From the NCBI RefSeq assembly GCF_015500075.1, contig NZ_CP045496.1, positions 1,932,001-1,996,000 on the forward strand: 64,000 nt of DNA, in the 5' to 3' direction. The notes beneath the pieces are model-generated. The model was not told the origin of the DNA. It saw nothing but the letters and a program-made list of their open reading frames with translations, and searched no databases. Origin of the DNA: Mesorhizobium sp. INR15. GTDB taxonomy: Bacteria > Pseudomonadota > Alphaproteobacteria > Rhizobiales > Rhizobiaceae. This document shows positions 33,288 through 41,858 of the stretch, in pieces. A program made the translations under genes and the position numbers. Position 1 is the stretch's first letter. Each line of letters begins with the position of its first letter.

Positions 33288-34811
33288 TCAGCCGATCGCT
33301 TGCGTCAGCACGTCTTCGTGGCTTGCTGCACGATAGCCATGGCTTGCCACCAGCTTGCCGCGTCGGAACACATGCAGCGTATCGGCAAGCTCGTAGACTT
33401 CCGGCAGGTAGGACGAGATCAGGATGATGCCGGCGCCCTTTGACAACAGCGCGCCGAACAGGCGGTAAATCTCGGCCTTGGTGCCGACATCGACGCCAAC
33501 GGTCGGCTCGTCGAAGATGAACAGCTTGGCGCCGTGCGCCAGCCATTTGCCGATGACGATCTTCTGCTGGTTGCCGCCCGACAGGCTGGAGGCCAGTGCG
33601 CTCCGCGTAGGTGTCTTGATGCGGAGATCGGCGATCTGGCGATCGGCCTGCGTCTTTTCCTGCGTACCGGAAATCAGCATGTTGTTGGAGATGCGCTTGT
33701 AGATCGGCAGGTTGAGGTTGAGGCCGACCGGCAGGTTGAGGCAGAGGCCCTGGTCGCGGCGGCTCTCCGGCGCCAGCGCCATGCCGAGCTTGATCGCATC
33801 ATGCTCGTTGTTGATGCTGGCCGGCTTGCCTTCCCATAGGACCTGGCCCGCCGACTTGGCGTGGCGGCCGTAGAGCGTGGTGACGAACTCGCTGCGCCCG
33901 GCGCCGATCAGCCCATAGAGTCCTACGATCTCACCGGCGCGAACCGTCATCGAGACGTCTTCGAACCCTTTGCCCGACAGGTTCCTCGCCTCGAGGATCG
34001 GGGCGCCCGGCGTGAAATGCTCCTTGTGGTAGACCTGCTCGATCGAGCGGTTGATCATCATCTTGACCAGCTCGGCATCGTTGGTCTCGGCAATGTCGCG
34101 GGTGCCGACCAGTGTGCCGTCTCGCAGCACCGAAACACGGTCGGCGAGTTCGAACACTTCCTCCATGCGGTGGCTGATGTAGATGATCGTCACGCCTTCG
34201 CCCTTCAGGCGGCGGATCAGGGTGAAGAGCTGGTCGGCCTCCTTACGGGTAAGGTAAGCGGTGGGTTCGTCGAAGATCAGGAACTTGGTGCCGCGTACCG
34301 TGGCGCGGGCCGCGGCAATCAATTGCTGCTGGCCGATGGTCAGGTCGCCAAGCACGACATGGGCCGGCAAGTCGAAGCCGAGATCGTCGATGATCTTCTG
34401 TGCTTCCTTGACCATGGCCCGCTGCTGCAGGATTCCGAAGCGGGAGTTCTCCTCGCCGAGGAACATGTTGGCGGCGACTGTCAGGTGACGGCACAGCACG
34501 ACTTCCTGATGCACGGCATTGATGCCGAGCGCCATCGCTTCATGCGGGGTCGCCAGCGCTGCCGGCTTGCCTTCCCAGAAGACGTCGCCTGAGGTGCGCG
34601 GCATGACGCCGGTCAAAAGCTTGATGAGTGTGGATTTGCCGGCGCCGTTCTCGCCAACGATGGCGTGAATTTCGCCTGACTTGAAGGCGAGGTTGACCGG
34701 CTTCAGCGCGTGCGTGCCAGGATAGCGCTTTTCCAGTCCGCGCAATTCGAGGATGGTCCTGCCGGCCTCCAGCACGGGGGCGGGGTGCAGTTCCTGCGCC
34801 GTCGACGTCAT
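33288..34811 (-). CDS. Sugar ABC transporter ATPase, tandem ABC domains (RbsA type)
   Basis: Double ATPase of 507 residues. The first ABC domain has Walker A GENGAGKSTLIK, signature-like LTIGQQQLIAAARA and Walker B FLIFDEPTAYL; the second has the degenerate Walker A GLIGAGRSE usual for RbsA, signature LSGGNQQKIVIGKWL and Walker B LFIFDEPTVGVDVG. This fits CUT2 importers, where one polypeptide supplies both nucleotide sites. Gene order binding protein, ATPase, permease is standard. Confidence 0.91.
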   Translation of the reverse strand: MTSTAQELHPAPVLEAGRTILELRGLEKRYPGTHALKPVNLAFKSGEIHAIVGENGAGKSTLIKLLTGVMPRTSGDVFWEGKPAALATPHEAMALGINAVHQEVVLCRHLTVAANMFLGEENSRFGILQQRAMVKEAQKIIDDLGFDLPAHVVLGDLTIGQQQLIAAARATVRGTKFLIFDEPTAYLTRKEADQLFTLIRRLKGEGVTIIYISHRMEEVFELADRVSVLRDGTLVGTRDIAETNDAELVKMMINRSIEQVYHKEHFTPGAPILEARNLSGKGFEDVSMTVRAGEIVGLYGLIGAGRSEFVTTLYGRHAKSAGQVLWEGKPASINNEHDAIKLGMALAPESRRDQGLCLNLPVGLNLNLPIYKRISNNMLISGTQEKTQADRQIADLRIKTPTRSALASSLSGGNQQKIVIGKWLAHGAKLFIFDEPTVGVDVGTKAEIYRLFGALLSKGAGIILISSYLPEVYELADTLHVFRRGKLVASHGYRAASHEDVLTQAIG

Positions 34812-34923
34812 GACAATCCTCCCAGATTGGCCTCACGATGGGCACGCGGCGAGGCAAGGAATGCCCCAAAAACAGCCTAGCCTAAGCCTGCGGATTTCCA
34901 AGCCGTTTGTGCCGGCCAGGGAT

Positions 34924-34950
34924 GTTTCCGGGGCCAGTCGCCCCGGAAAC
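34924..34950 (-). terminator. Hairpin after the binding-protein gene
   Basis: GTTTCCGGGG and CCCCGGAAAC form a perfect 10-base stem with a 7-base loop, 19 bases after the binding-protein stop on the minus strand. It lacks a T-run; likely a stability or attenuation element giving excess binding protein. Confidence 0.5.
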
Positions 34951-34968
34951 GATTTCGGATGCGATGGC

Positions 34969-35961
34969 TCAGAGTTTCGGGTTGAGCAGCGCGTCGATCT
35001 TGGGTTCTTTCATGTTGGCCTTGGTCACCAGATTGGCGCCGGTGTCGACATTGGCCTCGACCTTCTCGCCCTTGGATGCGGCGAGCGCGGTCTTGATGCC
35101 GTCATAGCCCATCCGGTATGGATCCTGGACGACGAGAGCGGAAATGACGCCGTCGTTGAGGAACTTGATCAGCTTCTCGTCGCTGTCGAAGCCGACCAGT
35201 GCCAGCTTGCCGCCAAGGTTGTTTTCGGCGACAGCCTGACCGACGCCCTGCGCCATGATCAGGTTGGAGGCGAAAATGCCCTTGAGGTTCGGGTTGGCGG
35301 TGATCAGGTCGGTGGCGATGTTGAGGCCGGTGGTGGCCTGACCGTCGGCGTATTTGTCAGCGACCAGCTTCAGGCCCGGGTATTTTGCCTTGAGCTGCTC
35401 GGTGAAGCCCTGCTTGCGCTGTTCGAGCGAACCGGCGCCCGGTGCGTTGGTGATCAGGGCGACGTCGCCCTCGACCTTGCCGCCGTTGGCGGCGCCGATG
35501 GCGGCGGCGAGGCCGTCAGCAGCGACGCGGCCGCCCTGCACGTTGTCGGTGGTCAGGAACGAGGTGAAGGCCTTGGAGTCGGCGCCGGAGTCGATGCCGA
35601 TAACCTTGACCTTGGCAGCGGCTTCGTCGATCGGCTTGCCAAGCGCCTTGAACTCGGTCGGAGCGATCACGATGGCGGCCGGGTTGCTGGCAACGGCGTT
35701 CTCGAGGATCGAGACCTGACCGTTGACATCGGTTTCAGCCTGGGCGCCGAGTTCCGGCACTTTGACGCCGAGATCCTTGCCGGCCTTGCGGGCGCCGGCC
35801 AGAACGATCTGCCAGTAGAAGGACGTGGTGTCCTTGACGATGATCGGAATGGTCACGTCCGCCGCCGAAACCGGCGCCGTGTGCATCACGCCGGTGAGCA
35901 TCGAGGCGGCTGCGAGTGCCATGACTGTGCGGCGGTTGAGAATGCTGGTCACGAATTTCAT
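34969..35961 (-). CDS. Sugar ABC transporter substrate-binding protein (RbsB type)
   Basis: Periplasmic protein of 330 residues with a signal peptide (MALAAASMLTGVMHTAPVSA) and the periplasmic-binding-protein-like I fold of the ribose/galactose class: TIPIIVKDTTSFYWQIVLAGARKAGKD at the start, GVDxxSDSK-like GIDSGADSKAFTSFLTTDN and LALVGFDSDEKLIKFL. First gene of the transporter operon; two TATGGAATATT motifs lie 230-270 bases upstream. Confidence 0.9.
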   Translation of the reverse strand: MKFVTSILNRRTVMALAAASMLTGVMHTAPVSAADVTIPIIVKDTTSFYWQIVLAGARKAGKDLGVKVPELGAQAETDVNGQVSILENAVASNPAAIVIAPTEFKALGKPIDEAAAKVKVIGIDSGADSKAFTSFLTTDNVQGGRVAADGLAAAIGAANGGKVEGDVALITNAPGAGSLEQRKQGFTEQLKAKYPGLKLVADKYADGQATTGLNIATDLITANPNLKGIFASNLIMAQGVGQAVAENNLGGKLALVGFDSDEKLIKFLNDGVISALVVQDPYRMGYDGIKTALAASKGEKVEANVDTGANLVTKANMKEPKIDALLNPKL

Positions 35962-36281
35962 AGGATTCCTCCCTAAGTCGCCTGGTGAACGTTACGGAAA
36001 GCCCTGTCCGGATAGGCGCAGCCCAAACAGAACTTTATCAATAAAAAACATTTACCGCGTTTTGATAGTGCATCGCTCCGGCCGATGCAAGCGGTGTTTC
36101 GTCATGGTGTCCGTATGGCGCGGCGAGAGACGGGCCTCCTCGTTTCTCTCGTCGCCCCTGTTCAAGCGGTCCTATTCTCGTTCTGCAAGGTATGGAATAT
36201 TAATTCCACCGTCCAGTCAATATGGAATATTCATTCTTTGTGGAGATCGCACGTTGTGAAGCTCATCACCCTGCGGAGGCA
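35962..36281. other. Intergenic region upstream of the RbsB-type gene
   Basis: A 320-base gap after the aldo/keto reductase stop that probably holds the promoter of the importer operon. Apart from the two spaced TATGGAATATT motifs (36191-36236) and an AT-rich stretch near 36040 (ATCAATAAAAAACATTTACC), nothing is recognised. Confidence 0.6.
36191..36236. promoter_or_regulatory. Two TATGGAATATTMATTC motifs exactly 30 bp apart
   Basis: TATGGAATATTAATTC at 36191 and TATGGAATATTCATTC at 36221 differ by one base. The first extends to the palindrome TGGAAT-ATTA-ATTCCA. A spacing of 30 bases is close to three helical turns, so two regulator dimers could bind the same DNA face. Candidate operators for the sugar importer; the cognate regulator is unknown. 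Confidence 0.5.
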
Positions 36282-37280
36282 TCATGCCAATTCCTGGATC
36301 ACCGTATAGGGATCATATTTGGCGAATTCCGTTTCCGGCACGTCGATGTCGAGCAGGTCGATATTGCGCATCAGATTGGCGAGCTTAGCGGTTCCAGTCA
36401 GCACCGTGGCGACCAACGGCTCATGCAAAGGAAATTGGAATGCCGCTGCGGCAAGCGGGTAGCCGCCTTCGCCGGCAATCTTTTCCATGGCATCGACGCG
36501 GGCGAGCACGTCACGGCTGGCGGGCTGGTAATCGAAATGCGCGCCCTGTACCGGGCCTGTTGCCAGAATGCCGGAATTGAACACGCCGCCGATGACCAGC
36601 GAGGTCTGCCGCGCCCGGCAGAGCGGCAGCAATTCGGCTTGCGCGCTGCGATCGAGCAAAGAATAGCGGCTGGCGAGCAGGATGCAGTCGAGCGGCGCCC
36701 GGTGCATTACCTCAAGGCAGATCGGCACTTCATTGACCCCGAGGCCATAGGCGGAAATGGCGCCGGAGCGTTTCAATTCGTCCAGCGCCTTGATCCCGCC
36801 GTCCATCAACTGGCGGAAATGCAATTTGGTCTTTTCGATACCATGCGTGTAGGCGCCGATGTCATGGACGTAGAGGATATCGATCTTGTTGAGGCCGAGC
36901 CTGGCATAGCTGAACTCGACCGAGCGCATGATCCCGTCATAGGAATAATCATAGTCGACCGCGAAGGGCAGTGGTTCGACATAGGAGTGGTCCGGGACCT
37001 GGTCTTCCGGCACCGGACGAAGCAGGCGGCCGACCTTGGTCGACAGCACGTAGGAATCGCGCGGCTTGTAGCGCAGGAAATCGCCGAAGCGCCGTTCCGA
37101 CAGGCCGAAGCCATAGAAGGGCGCGGTGTCGAAGTAACGCAAGCCGGCTTCCCAGGCGCCTTGCAGCGTTTCCATGGCCGCCTCGCGGGAAGAGGCCCGG
37201 TAGAGGCCCCCTATTGCCGCACCGCCGAAGCTGATTTCCGTGACCTCCAGCGCGGTTTGACCGATGCGGCGCGATTCCAT
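36282..37280 (-). CDS. Aldo/keto reductase, L-fucose/D-threo-aldose dehydrogenase-like
   Basis: NAD(P)-dependent oxidoreductase of 332 residues. The catalytic tetrad is visible as Asp and Tyr in RYFDTAPFYGFGLSE, Lys in VLSTKVGRLLRP and His in LYVHDIG. The YGFGLSERRFGDFLR segment and the long loop (VEPLPFAVDYDYSYDGIMRSVE) match L-fucose, L-galactose or pyridoxal 4-dehydrogenase-like members, which oxidise C1 of the sugar to a lactone. The ATG at 37280 follows GGGAGG. Located between the UxaA-type gene and the sugar importer, all on the same strand. Confidence 0.83.
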   Translation of the reverse strand: MESRRIGQTALEVTEISFGGAAIGGLYRASSREAAMETLQGAWEAGLRYFDTAPFYGFGLSERRFGDFLRYKPRDSYVLSTKVGRLLRPVPEDQVPDHSYVEPLPFAVDYDYSYDGIMRSVEFSYARLGLNKIDILYVHDIGAYTHGIEKTKLHFRQLMDGGIKALDELKRSGAISAYGLGVNEVPICLEVMHRAPLDCILLASRYSLLDRSAQAELLPLCRARQTSLVIGGVFNSGILATGPVQGAHFDYQPASRDVLARVDAMEKIAGEGGYPLAAAAFQFPLHEPLVATVLTGTAKLANLMRNIDLLDIDVPETEFAKYDPYTVIQELA

Positions 37281-37427
37281 GCAAAACCTCCCGTTGCCGG
37301 CCGACTGCGGCCTGTCGACGTCTTTTCGGCACAAAGCATGCCCGAAGAGTCGCAAGGCGCGCTTTGGATTTCTATTGCTGGCTTTCGTTGCGCCCCGGAG
37401 CCCGAGCCCGGAGTGCGGTGACCTGGA

Positions 37428-38933
37428 TCAGAGCGTCGCGCCGAGGTGCCAGGGCACGAACTCGTTGTCGCCGTAGCCAAAATCTTCGCTCTTGGTCTTG
37501 CGGCCGGAGGCTGTCTCGACAATCAGTTCGAAGATTTCGCGGCCCATGCCGGCAATGGTCTTCTCGCCCGAGGCGATGACGCCGCAGTTTACGTCCATGT
37601 CCTCTTCCATCTGGTGGTACATGGTCGAATTGGTGGCAACCTTGATCGATGGCGTCGGCCTGCAGCCGAAGCAGGAACCGCGCCCGGTGGTGAAGACGAT
37701 GACGTTGGCGCCGCCCGCCACCTGGCCCGTGGCTGACACCGGGTCGTAACCGGGCGTGTCCATGAACACCAGCCCGCTGCCGGTGACCTTCTCGGCATAG
37801 CCGAAGACGCCATTGAGCGGCGTCTGGCCACCCTTGGCCACCGCGCCCAGCGACTTTTCCAGGATGGTGGTGAGACCGCCGCGCTTGTTGCCGGGCGACG
37901 GATTGTTGTCGATAGAGGCGCCATGCTTGGCGACATGCTCTTCCCACCACTTGACGTAGCCGTCGAGCTTCTTGGCGATCTCAGGCGACGCCGCGCGATA
38001 GGCAAGCAGATGCTCGGCACCGTAGATTTCGGTGGTCTCGGACAGGATGCCGATGCCGCCGACGCCGGCCAGGATATCGACAGCCGCGCCCAGCGCCGGA
38101 TTGGCGGTGATGCCCGACATGCCATCCGAGCCGCCGCATTGCAGGCCAACGACGATCTCGCTGACCGGGATCGGCTCCCGCTTCAGGTGGCCGACTTCTT
38201 CCGCGATCTCGGCCAGGACAAGCATCGCCTTCTCGACCGATTTGCGCGAACCGCCGGCATCCTGGATGTTGAAATGGCGCTTGCCGGCGGCAACGCCTTT
38301 CTGGCCATAGAGCGTGAGCTGGTTGACCTCGCAGCCCAAGCCGACCATCAGCACGCCGCCGAAATTGGGATGGCGGGCATAGCCGGCCAGGGTGCGGTGC
38401 AGCACCATCATGCCGTCACCGGTGCCGCTCATGCCGCAGCCTTGGCCATGGACGATGGGCACGAAGCCGTCGATGCCGGGATATTTCGGCAGCAAGGTCC
38501 GGTTGGCGGTGTCGGCTATGGAATGGCAGACAGTGGCCGAGCAGTTGACGCTGGCGAGGATGCCGATGAAGTTGCGCGTGCCGGCGCGTCCGTCGGCGCG
38601 GCGGTAGCCCATGAAGGTGCGTGCACGGTCGGCTTCGGTCGCGTGCTCGGCCTCGCTCGGCGGCACCACCGGCAAGCGGCCGGATTCGAAAACCAGGTTG
38701 TGCGAATGGACATGCTCGCCAGGCGCGATGTCCTGGGTGGCGCGGCCGATCGCCTGCGCGTATTTCACCACGGCTTCGCCCGCCGGGATCGGCTTGATCG
38801 CGACCTTGTGGCCGGGCTCGATCAGCGCGGCGGCAACCGCGCCGCCTGGAAGGGTTGTGCCGATCTCGATGCGGCCATTGGCGACCGCGACATTGTCGGC
38901 GGGGGACAGAAGAATGCTGTTTGAGACGTTCAC
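37428..38933 (-). CDS. uxaA: Altronate dehydratase-family (UxaA-type) sugar-acid dehydratase
   Basis: Protein of 501 residues spanning an N-terminal SAF domain (about 10-85; SPADNVAVANGRIEIG, HVHSHNLVFE) and a C-terminal UxaA/GarD domain (about 105-500; FMGYRRADGRAGTRNFIGILASVNCSATV, HGQGCGM, GLQCGGSDGMSGITANPALG). In E. coli UxaA removes water from D-altronate to give 2-keto-3-deoxygluconate; GarD relatives act on galactarate. Conserved Cys and His residues that bind the metal are intact. With the LgoD-like dehydrogenase and the aldose dehydrogenase nearby, it could complete part of an L-galactose route. Symbol is by family. Confidence 0.82.
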   Translation of the reverse strand: MNVSNSILLSPADNVAVANGRIEIGTTLPGGAVAAALIEPGHKVAIKPIPAGEAVVKYAQAIGRATQDIAPGEHVHSHNLVFESGRLPVVPPSEAEHATEADRARTFMGYRRADGRAGTRNFIGILASVNCSATVCHSIADTANRTLLPKYPGIDGFVPIVHGQGCGMSGTGDGMMVLHRTLAGYARHPNFGGVLMVGLGCEVNQLTLYGQKGVAAGKRHFNIQDAGGSRKSVEKAMLVLAEIAEEVGHLKREPIPVSEIVVGLQCGGSDGMSGITANPALGAAVDILAGVGGIGILSETTEIYGAEHLLAYRAASPEIAKKLDGYVKWWEEHVAKHGASIDNNPSPGNKRGGLTTILEKSLGAVAKGGQTPLNGVFGYAEKVTGSGLVFMDTPGYDPVSATGQVAGGANVIVFTTGRGSCFGCRPTPSIKVATNSTMYHQMEEDMDVNCGVIASGEKTIAGMGREIFELIVETASGRKTKSEDFGYGDNEFVPWHLGATL

Positions 38934-39011
38934 GGGCGGTTTCCTGGGTGTGATCCTGGGAGGTGCGGGCGGATTGACACGCGGCTGTTAAGAGTTAATG
39001 TCTTTTATCGT

Positions 39012-39042
39012 GAAAAAACAGTTTTGCGTCAATTGTTTTTTC
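39012..39042. promoter_or_regulatory. Inverted repeat between uxaA-like and GntR genes
   Basis: GAAAAAACA and TGTTTTTTC flank a 13-base spacer in the 230-base divergent gap. A candidate operator for the adjacent GntR regulator; such AT-rich arms could also be a promoter-linked feature. Confidence 0.45.
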
Positions 39043-39163
39043 GCTGAGAGTTCCGCATGCCTTCGAGTGTTCCAAAAGGCGATTCCGCTTTTCACGGTCA
39101 TGGGAACGTCATATTGCGCTTCAAGCCGGCAGCTGCAAGCGCCGGTGTGCAACGGGTCTGGGG

Positions 39164-40066
39164 ATGTCGAAGAGCAACAACGTCTACAAGGACGCCTACA
39201 ACAGATGCCTTCGGCTGCTCGACGAAACGCGCAGCCTGCCGTCGGAGCCGGAACTTGGCACGTTGCTGGGCGTCAGCCGCACGACCGTGCGCACCATCCT
39301 GGCGCGCATGGAAGAGACCGGGCTGATTGCCTGGAACAAGCGCGCCAAGACGGTGCTGCGCGAGCCGCGTCCTGATGATTTCTTCCCCGAGGAAGAGACC
39401 GACACGCTGGCACAGATCATCGAGCGCTCTTTCATGCGTCGGCTGCTTGCCAGCGGCGCCGAGGCCGGGATGCAGATCAACGAGCTCGAACTGGCACGCG
39501 AGATCGGTGTCGGCACCACCAGCGTGCGCGAATTCCTGATCCGCTTTTCGCGCTTCGGCCTGATCGAGAAGCGCCGCAACAGTCACTGGGTGCTGAAAGG
39601 CTTCACCCGCGCCTTCGCGCTGGAGCTGACCGAAATCCGCGAGATGTTCGAATTGCGCTCGGCGGCGGCCTTTGCCGCCCTGCCGCCGGAAAGTCCGGTC
39701 TGGGCTGATCTTGACCGTCTAGAAGACGAGCATCGCCTGCTGGCGGGAGAGATCGCTGCCCGCTTCAACGAGTTCTCGGAGCTGGACGAGCGCTTCCACC
39801 GGCTGATCCATCGCGCATCGCACAACCGTTTCATCGTCGATTTCTACGATGTCATCGCCATGATCTTCCACTACCACTATCAGTGGAACAAGGCGCAGGA
39901 ACGCGAGCGCAACGAAGTGGCGGTCGGCGAGCATCTCGCTTACATCGCGGCGCTCAAATCGCGCGATCTCGGCAAGGTCGATGCCGCCTGCCGCAAGCAC
40001 CTGAAGTCGGCACGGCATACTTTGCTGACCTCCATTCCAGAGAGCCGGCAGCCGCCAAGATCCTGA
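39164..40066 (+). CDS. GntR-family regulator with two winged-helix domains and FCD domain
   Basis: Transcription factor of 300 residues, longer than ordinary FadR-type proteins (about 230-250). A first winged helix lies at about 10-66 (SEPELGTLLGVSRTTVRTIL) and a second at about 85-147 (NELELAREIGVGTTSVREFL), followed by an FCD ligand domain (about 150-280) with FNEFSELDERFHRLIHRASHN. Divergent from the UxaA-type gene and probably the local repressor of the sugar genes on the minus strand. The ATG at 39164 has only a weak ribosome-binding site. Confidence 0.84.
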   Translation: MSKSNNVYKDAYNRCLRLLDETRSLPSEPELGTLLGVSRTTVRTILARMEETGLIAWNKRAKTVLREPRPDDFFPEEETDTLAQIIERSFMRRLLASGAEAGMQINELELAREIGVGTTSVREFLIRFSRFGLIEKRRNSHWVLKGFTRAFALELTEIREMFELRSAAAFAALPPESPVWADLDRLEDEHRLLAGEIAARFNEFSELDERFHRLIHRASHNRFIVDFYDVIAMIFHYHYQWNKAQERERNEVAVGEHLAYIAALKSRDLGKVDAACRKHLKSARHTLLTSIPESRQPPRS

Positions 40067-40156
40067 CAGCGCCGCGTTGCCGCAGCCTTGAATTGGCGAT
40101 TTTCCCGTTGCCGGCCTCGTGCTAGGGATGTTTCGTTGCTGCGAAGAGGCAAGGCT

Positions 40157-40540
40157 TTGAGCGCCAAGAGGAGACGATGGAGCATACCGGTCGCGTTCGC
40201 CGCGGCCTATCTGCTATTACTCCAGTCCGTCCTCGCCACCTTCGCCGCCGGCATGGCGCCGAACCCTTCACAGCTCGACGCCTTCGGCAATGTCATCTGC
40301 ACCCGGGAAGGGGCGACCCAGCTGCCCGGGGGCAATCCGCCGCCGTCGCATCTGCCTTCATGCTGCGTGCTTGGCTGCAGCATGTTTTCGCCAGCCTATG
40401 CACCGCCGCCTGATGCCGGCCTGGCGCTGGGCACGCTTTCTTTCGAGACGGTGGCCTTTGTTTTTCCGGCTGTCACGCACCTTGATTTCGCGCGTGAACG
40501 CTCGCCATCGAACCCGCGCGCGCCGCCACTGGCGGCCTGA
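40157..40540 (+). CDS. DUF2946-like exported/membrane protein of the copper cluster
   Basis: Protein of about 127 residues with one hydrophobic N-terminal segment (VAFAAAYLLLLQSVLATFAAG) and an exported part with ICTREG and SCCVLGCSMF, the pattern of DUF2946-type proteins often found beside copper genes; the Cys pairs could hold copper. No ATG precedes the hydrophobic segment. A TTG at 40157, after AAGAGGCAAGG, is the best guess; a TTG at 40088 is possible. It leads a same-strand series with PCuAC, YcnI-like and CopC-CopD proteins. Confidence 0.6.
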   Translation: MSAKRRRWSIPVAFAAAYLLLLQSVLATFAAGMAPNPSQLDAFGNVICTREGATQLPGGNPPPSHLPSCCVLGCSMFSPAYAPPPDAGLALGTLSFETVAFVFPAVTHLDFARERSPSNPRAPPLAA

Positions 40541-40639
40541 GTCCGTTCGTCCGGCGGAACCTTTCGCCGGCGCACCCGTCAAAAGATCAAAATCGTTCGC
40601 GGCCGCTTAACGGCGCGATCATCAATTCATGGAGCAACC

Positions 40640-41182
40640 ATGTCTCACTCTATCCGCACCGCCGCGCGTGCGCCTGCGTTCAGCCGCTTTCGGCACGCTT
40701 TCGAACAGCGGCTCGGCATCATCTTGTTCGCTCTCGCCCTGTTGTTCGCCGGCGGCCAGGCTGCGCTGGCGCACGAGTTCAAGGTCGGCGATCTCGAGAT
40801 CGGCCATCCTTGGTCCCGCGCGACACCTGCCGGCGCCAAAGTGGCCGGCGGCTATTTCACCATCACCAACAAAGGCAGCACGGCGGACCGGTTGGTGTCG
40901 ATTTCTTCCGACATTTCCGAGAAGGCCGAGCTGCATGAGATGGGGGTCAAGGATGGTGTCATGACCATGCGGCCAGTCAGCGACGGTCTGGAGATTCCGG
41001 CCGGCGGCAAGGTCGCGCTGGCGCCGGGCGGCTATCATCTGATGTTCATCGGCCTGAAGCAGCAGCCGAAGCAAGGTGAGAAATTCTCCGCCACGCTGAC
41101 CTTCGAAAAGGCCGGCACGGTCAGCGTCGATTTCGCCGTCGAAGGGATGGGCGAGATGGGCAGCATGGACCATGCCGAGTGA
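40640..41182 (+). CDS. Periplasmic copper chaperone PCu(A)C
   Basis: Protein of 180 residues with an N-terminal signal or anchor (LGIILFALALLFAGGQAALA) and a PCuAC domain that binds Cu(I) through His and Met: LHEMGVKDGVMTMRPV and GGYHLMFIGL give the H(M)-x10-M-x21-H-x-M pattern. A Met- and His-bearing tail (EGMGEMGSMDHAE) may add metal affinity. Family members deliver copper to cytochrome oxidase. The ATG at 40640 follows GGAG at 40631. Confidence 0.88.
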   Translation: MSHSIRTAARAPAFSRFRHAFEQRLGIILFALALLFAGGQAALAHEFKVGDLEIGHPWSRATPAGAKVAGGYFTITNKGSTADRLVSISSDISEKAELHEMGVKDGVMTMRPVSDGLEIPAGGKVALAPGGYHLMFIGLKQQPKQGEKFSATLTFEKAGTVSVDFAVEGMGEMGSMDHAE

Positions 41183-41224
41183 TTTGACCAACTCCACAAA
41201 ATTTTGAAAATCAGAGGGACTATT

Positions 41225-41743
41225 ATGAACAAGTATCTTTTGCCGGCAGCCGTGCTTCTCGTTCTCGGGACCAGCTCCGCTTTCGCACACATCACACTCG
41301 AAACGCAGGAAGCACCGGTCGGAGCCAACTACAAAGCGGTCCTGCGTGTGCCGCATGGCTGTGACGGCAAGGCAACGACTGCCGTGCGTGTGCAGATCCC
41401 GGAAGGGGTGATCGCGGTCAAGCCGATGCCGAAGGCGGGCTGGACGCTGCAGACCAAGAAGGGCAAGTACGACAAGTCCTACCAGCTCTATGGCCAGGCG
41501 GTGACCGATGGCGTCAAGGAAGTGGACTGGAGCGGCGGCAGCCTGCCCGACGAATTCTACGACGAGTTCGTCTTCCGCGTGATGCTGACCGAGGGCCTTC
41601 CTGTCGGCCAGAAGCTCTATTTCCCGGTTGTGCAGGAATGCGATGGCGCCGCCGATCGCTGGATCGAGATCCCCGCCGCCGGGCAAGATGAGGATGCGCT
41701 GGAGAATCCGGCGCCTGGCATCAAGCTCCTGCCCAAGAAATAG
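41225..41743 (+). CDS. YcnI/DUF1775-family copper-binding periplasmic protein
   Basis: Exported protein of 172 residues. After signal-peptide cleavage (SSAFA) the mature protein begins HITLETQEAPVGANY, giving an N-terminal His for copper binding as in YcnI. The body (KAVLRVPHGCDGKATTAVRVQIPEG, WTLQTKKGKYDKSY) is diagnostic of DUF1775. The ATG at 41225 follows AGAGGGA. Located between PCuAC and CopC-CopD, as in many Gram-negative copper clusters. Confidence 0.87.
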   Translation: MNKYLLPAAVLLVLGTSSAFAHITLETQEAPVGANYKAVLRVPHGCDGKATTAVRVQIPEGVIAVKPMPKAGWTLQTKKGKYDKSYQLYGQAVTDGVKEVDWSGGSLPDEFYDEFVFRVMLTEGLPVGQKLYFPVVQECDGAADRWIEIPAAGQDEDALENPAPGIKLLPKK

Positions 41744-41790
41744 CTGTTCCAGCGGCGCGCCCGGTTCCATTTTGGGCGACGGCGCGCCGC

Positions 41791-41857
41791 TGATTTGCAT
41801 GGCCGTGATTTGCATGGCCCATTGATTTGCATGGCCCATTGATTTGCATGGCAATGA
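41791..41857. repeat. Four tandem TGATTTGCATGGCC repeats at the copCD start
   Basis: Copies begin at 41791, 41806, 41823 and 41840 (periods 15, 17, 17). The sequence common to all is TGATTTGCATGGC; the middle copies carry an extra CCAT. They fill the space where a ribosome-binding site for the ATG at 41859 should be, and no good site is visible. Tract length could change by slippage. Confidence 0.85.
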
Positions 41858-41858
41858 C

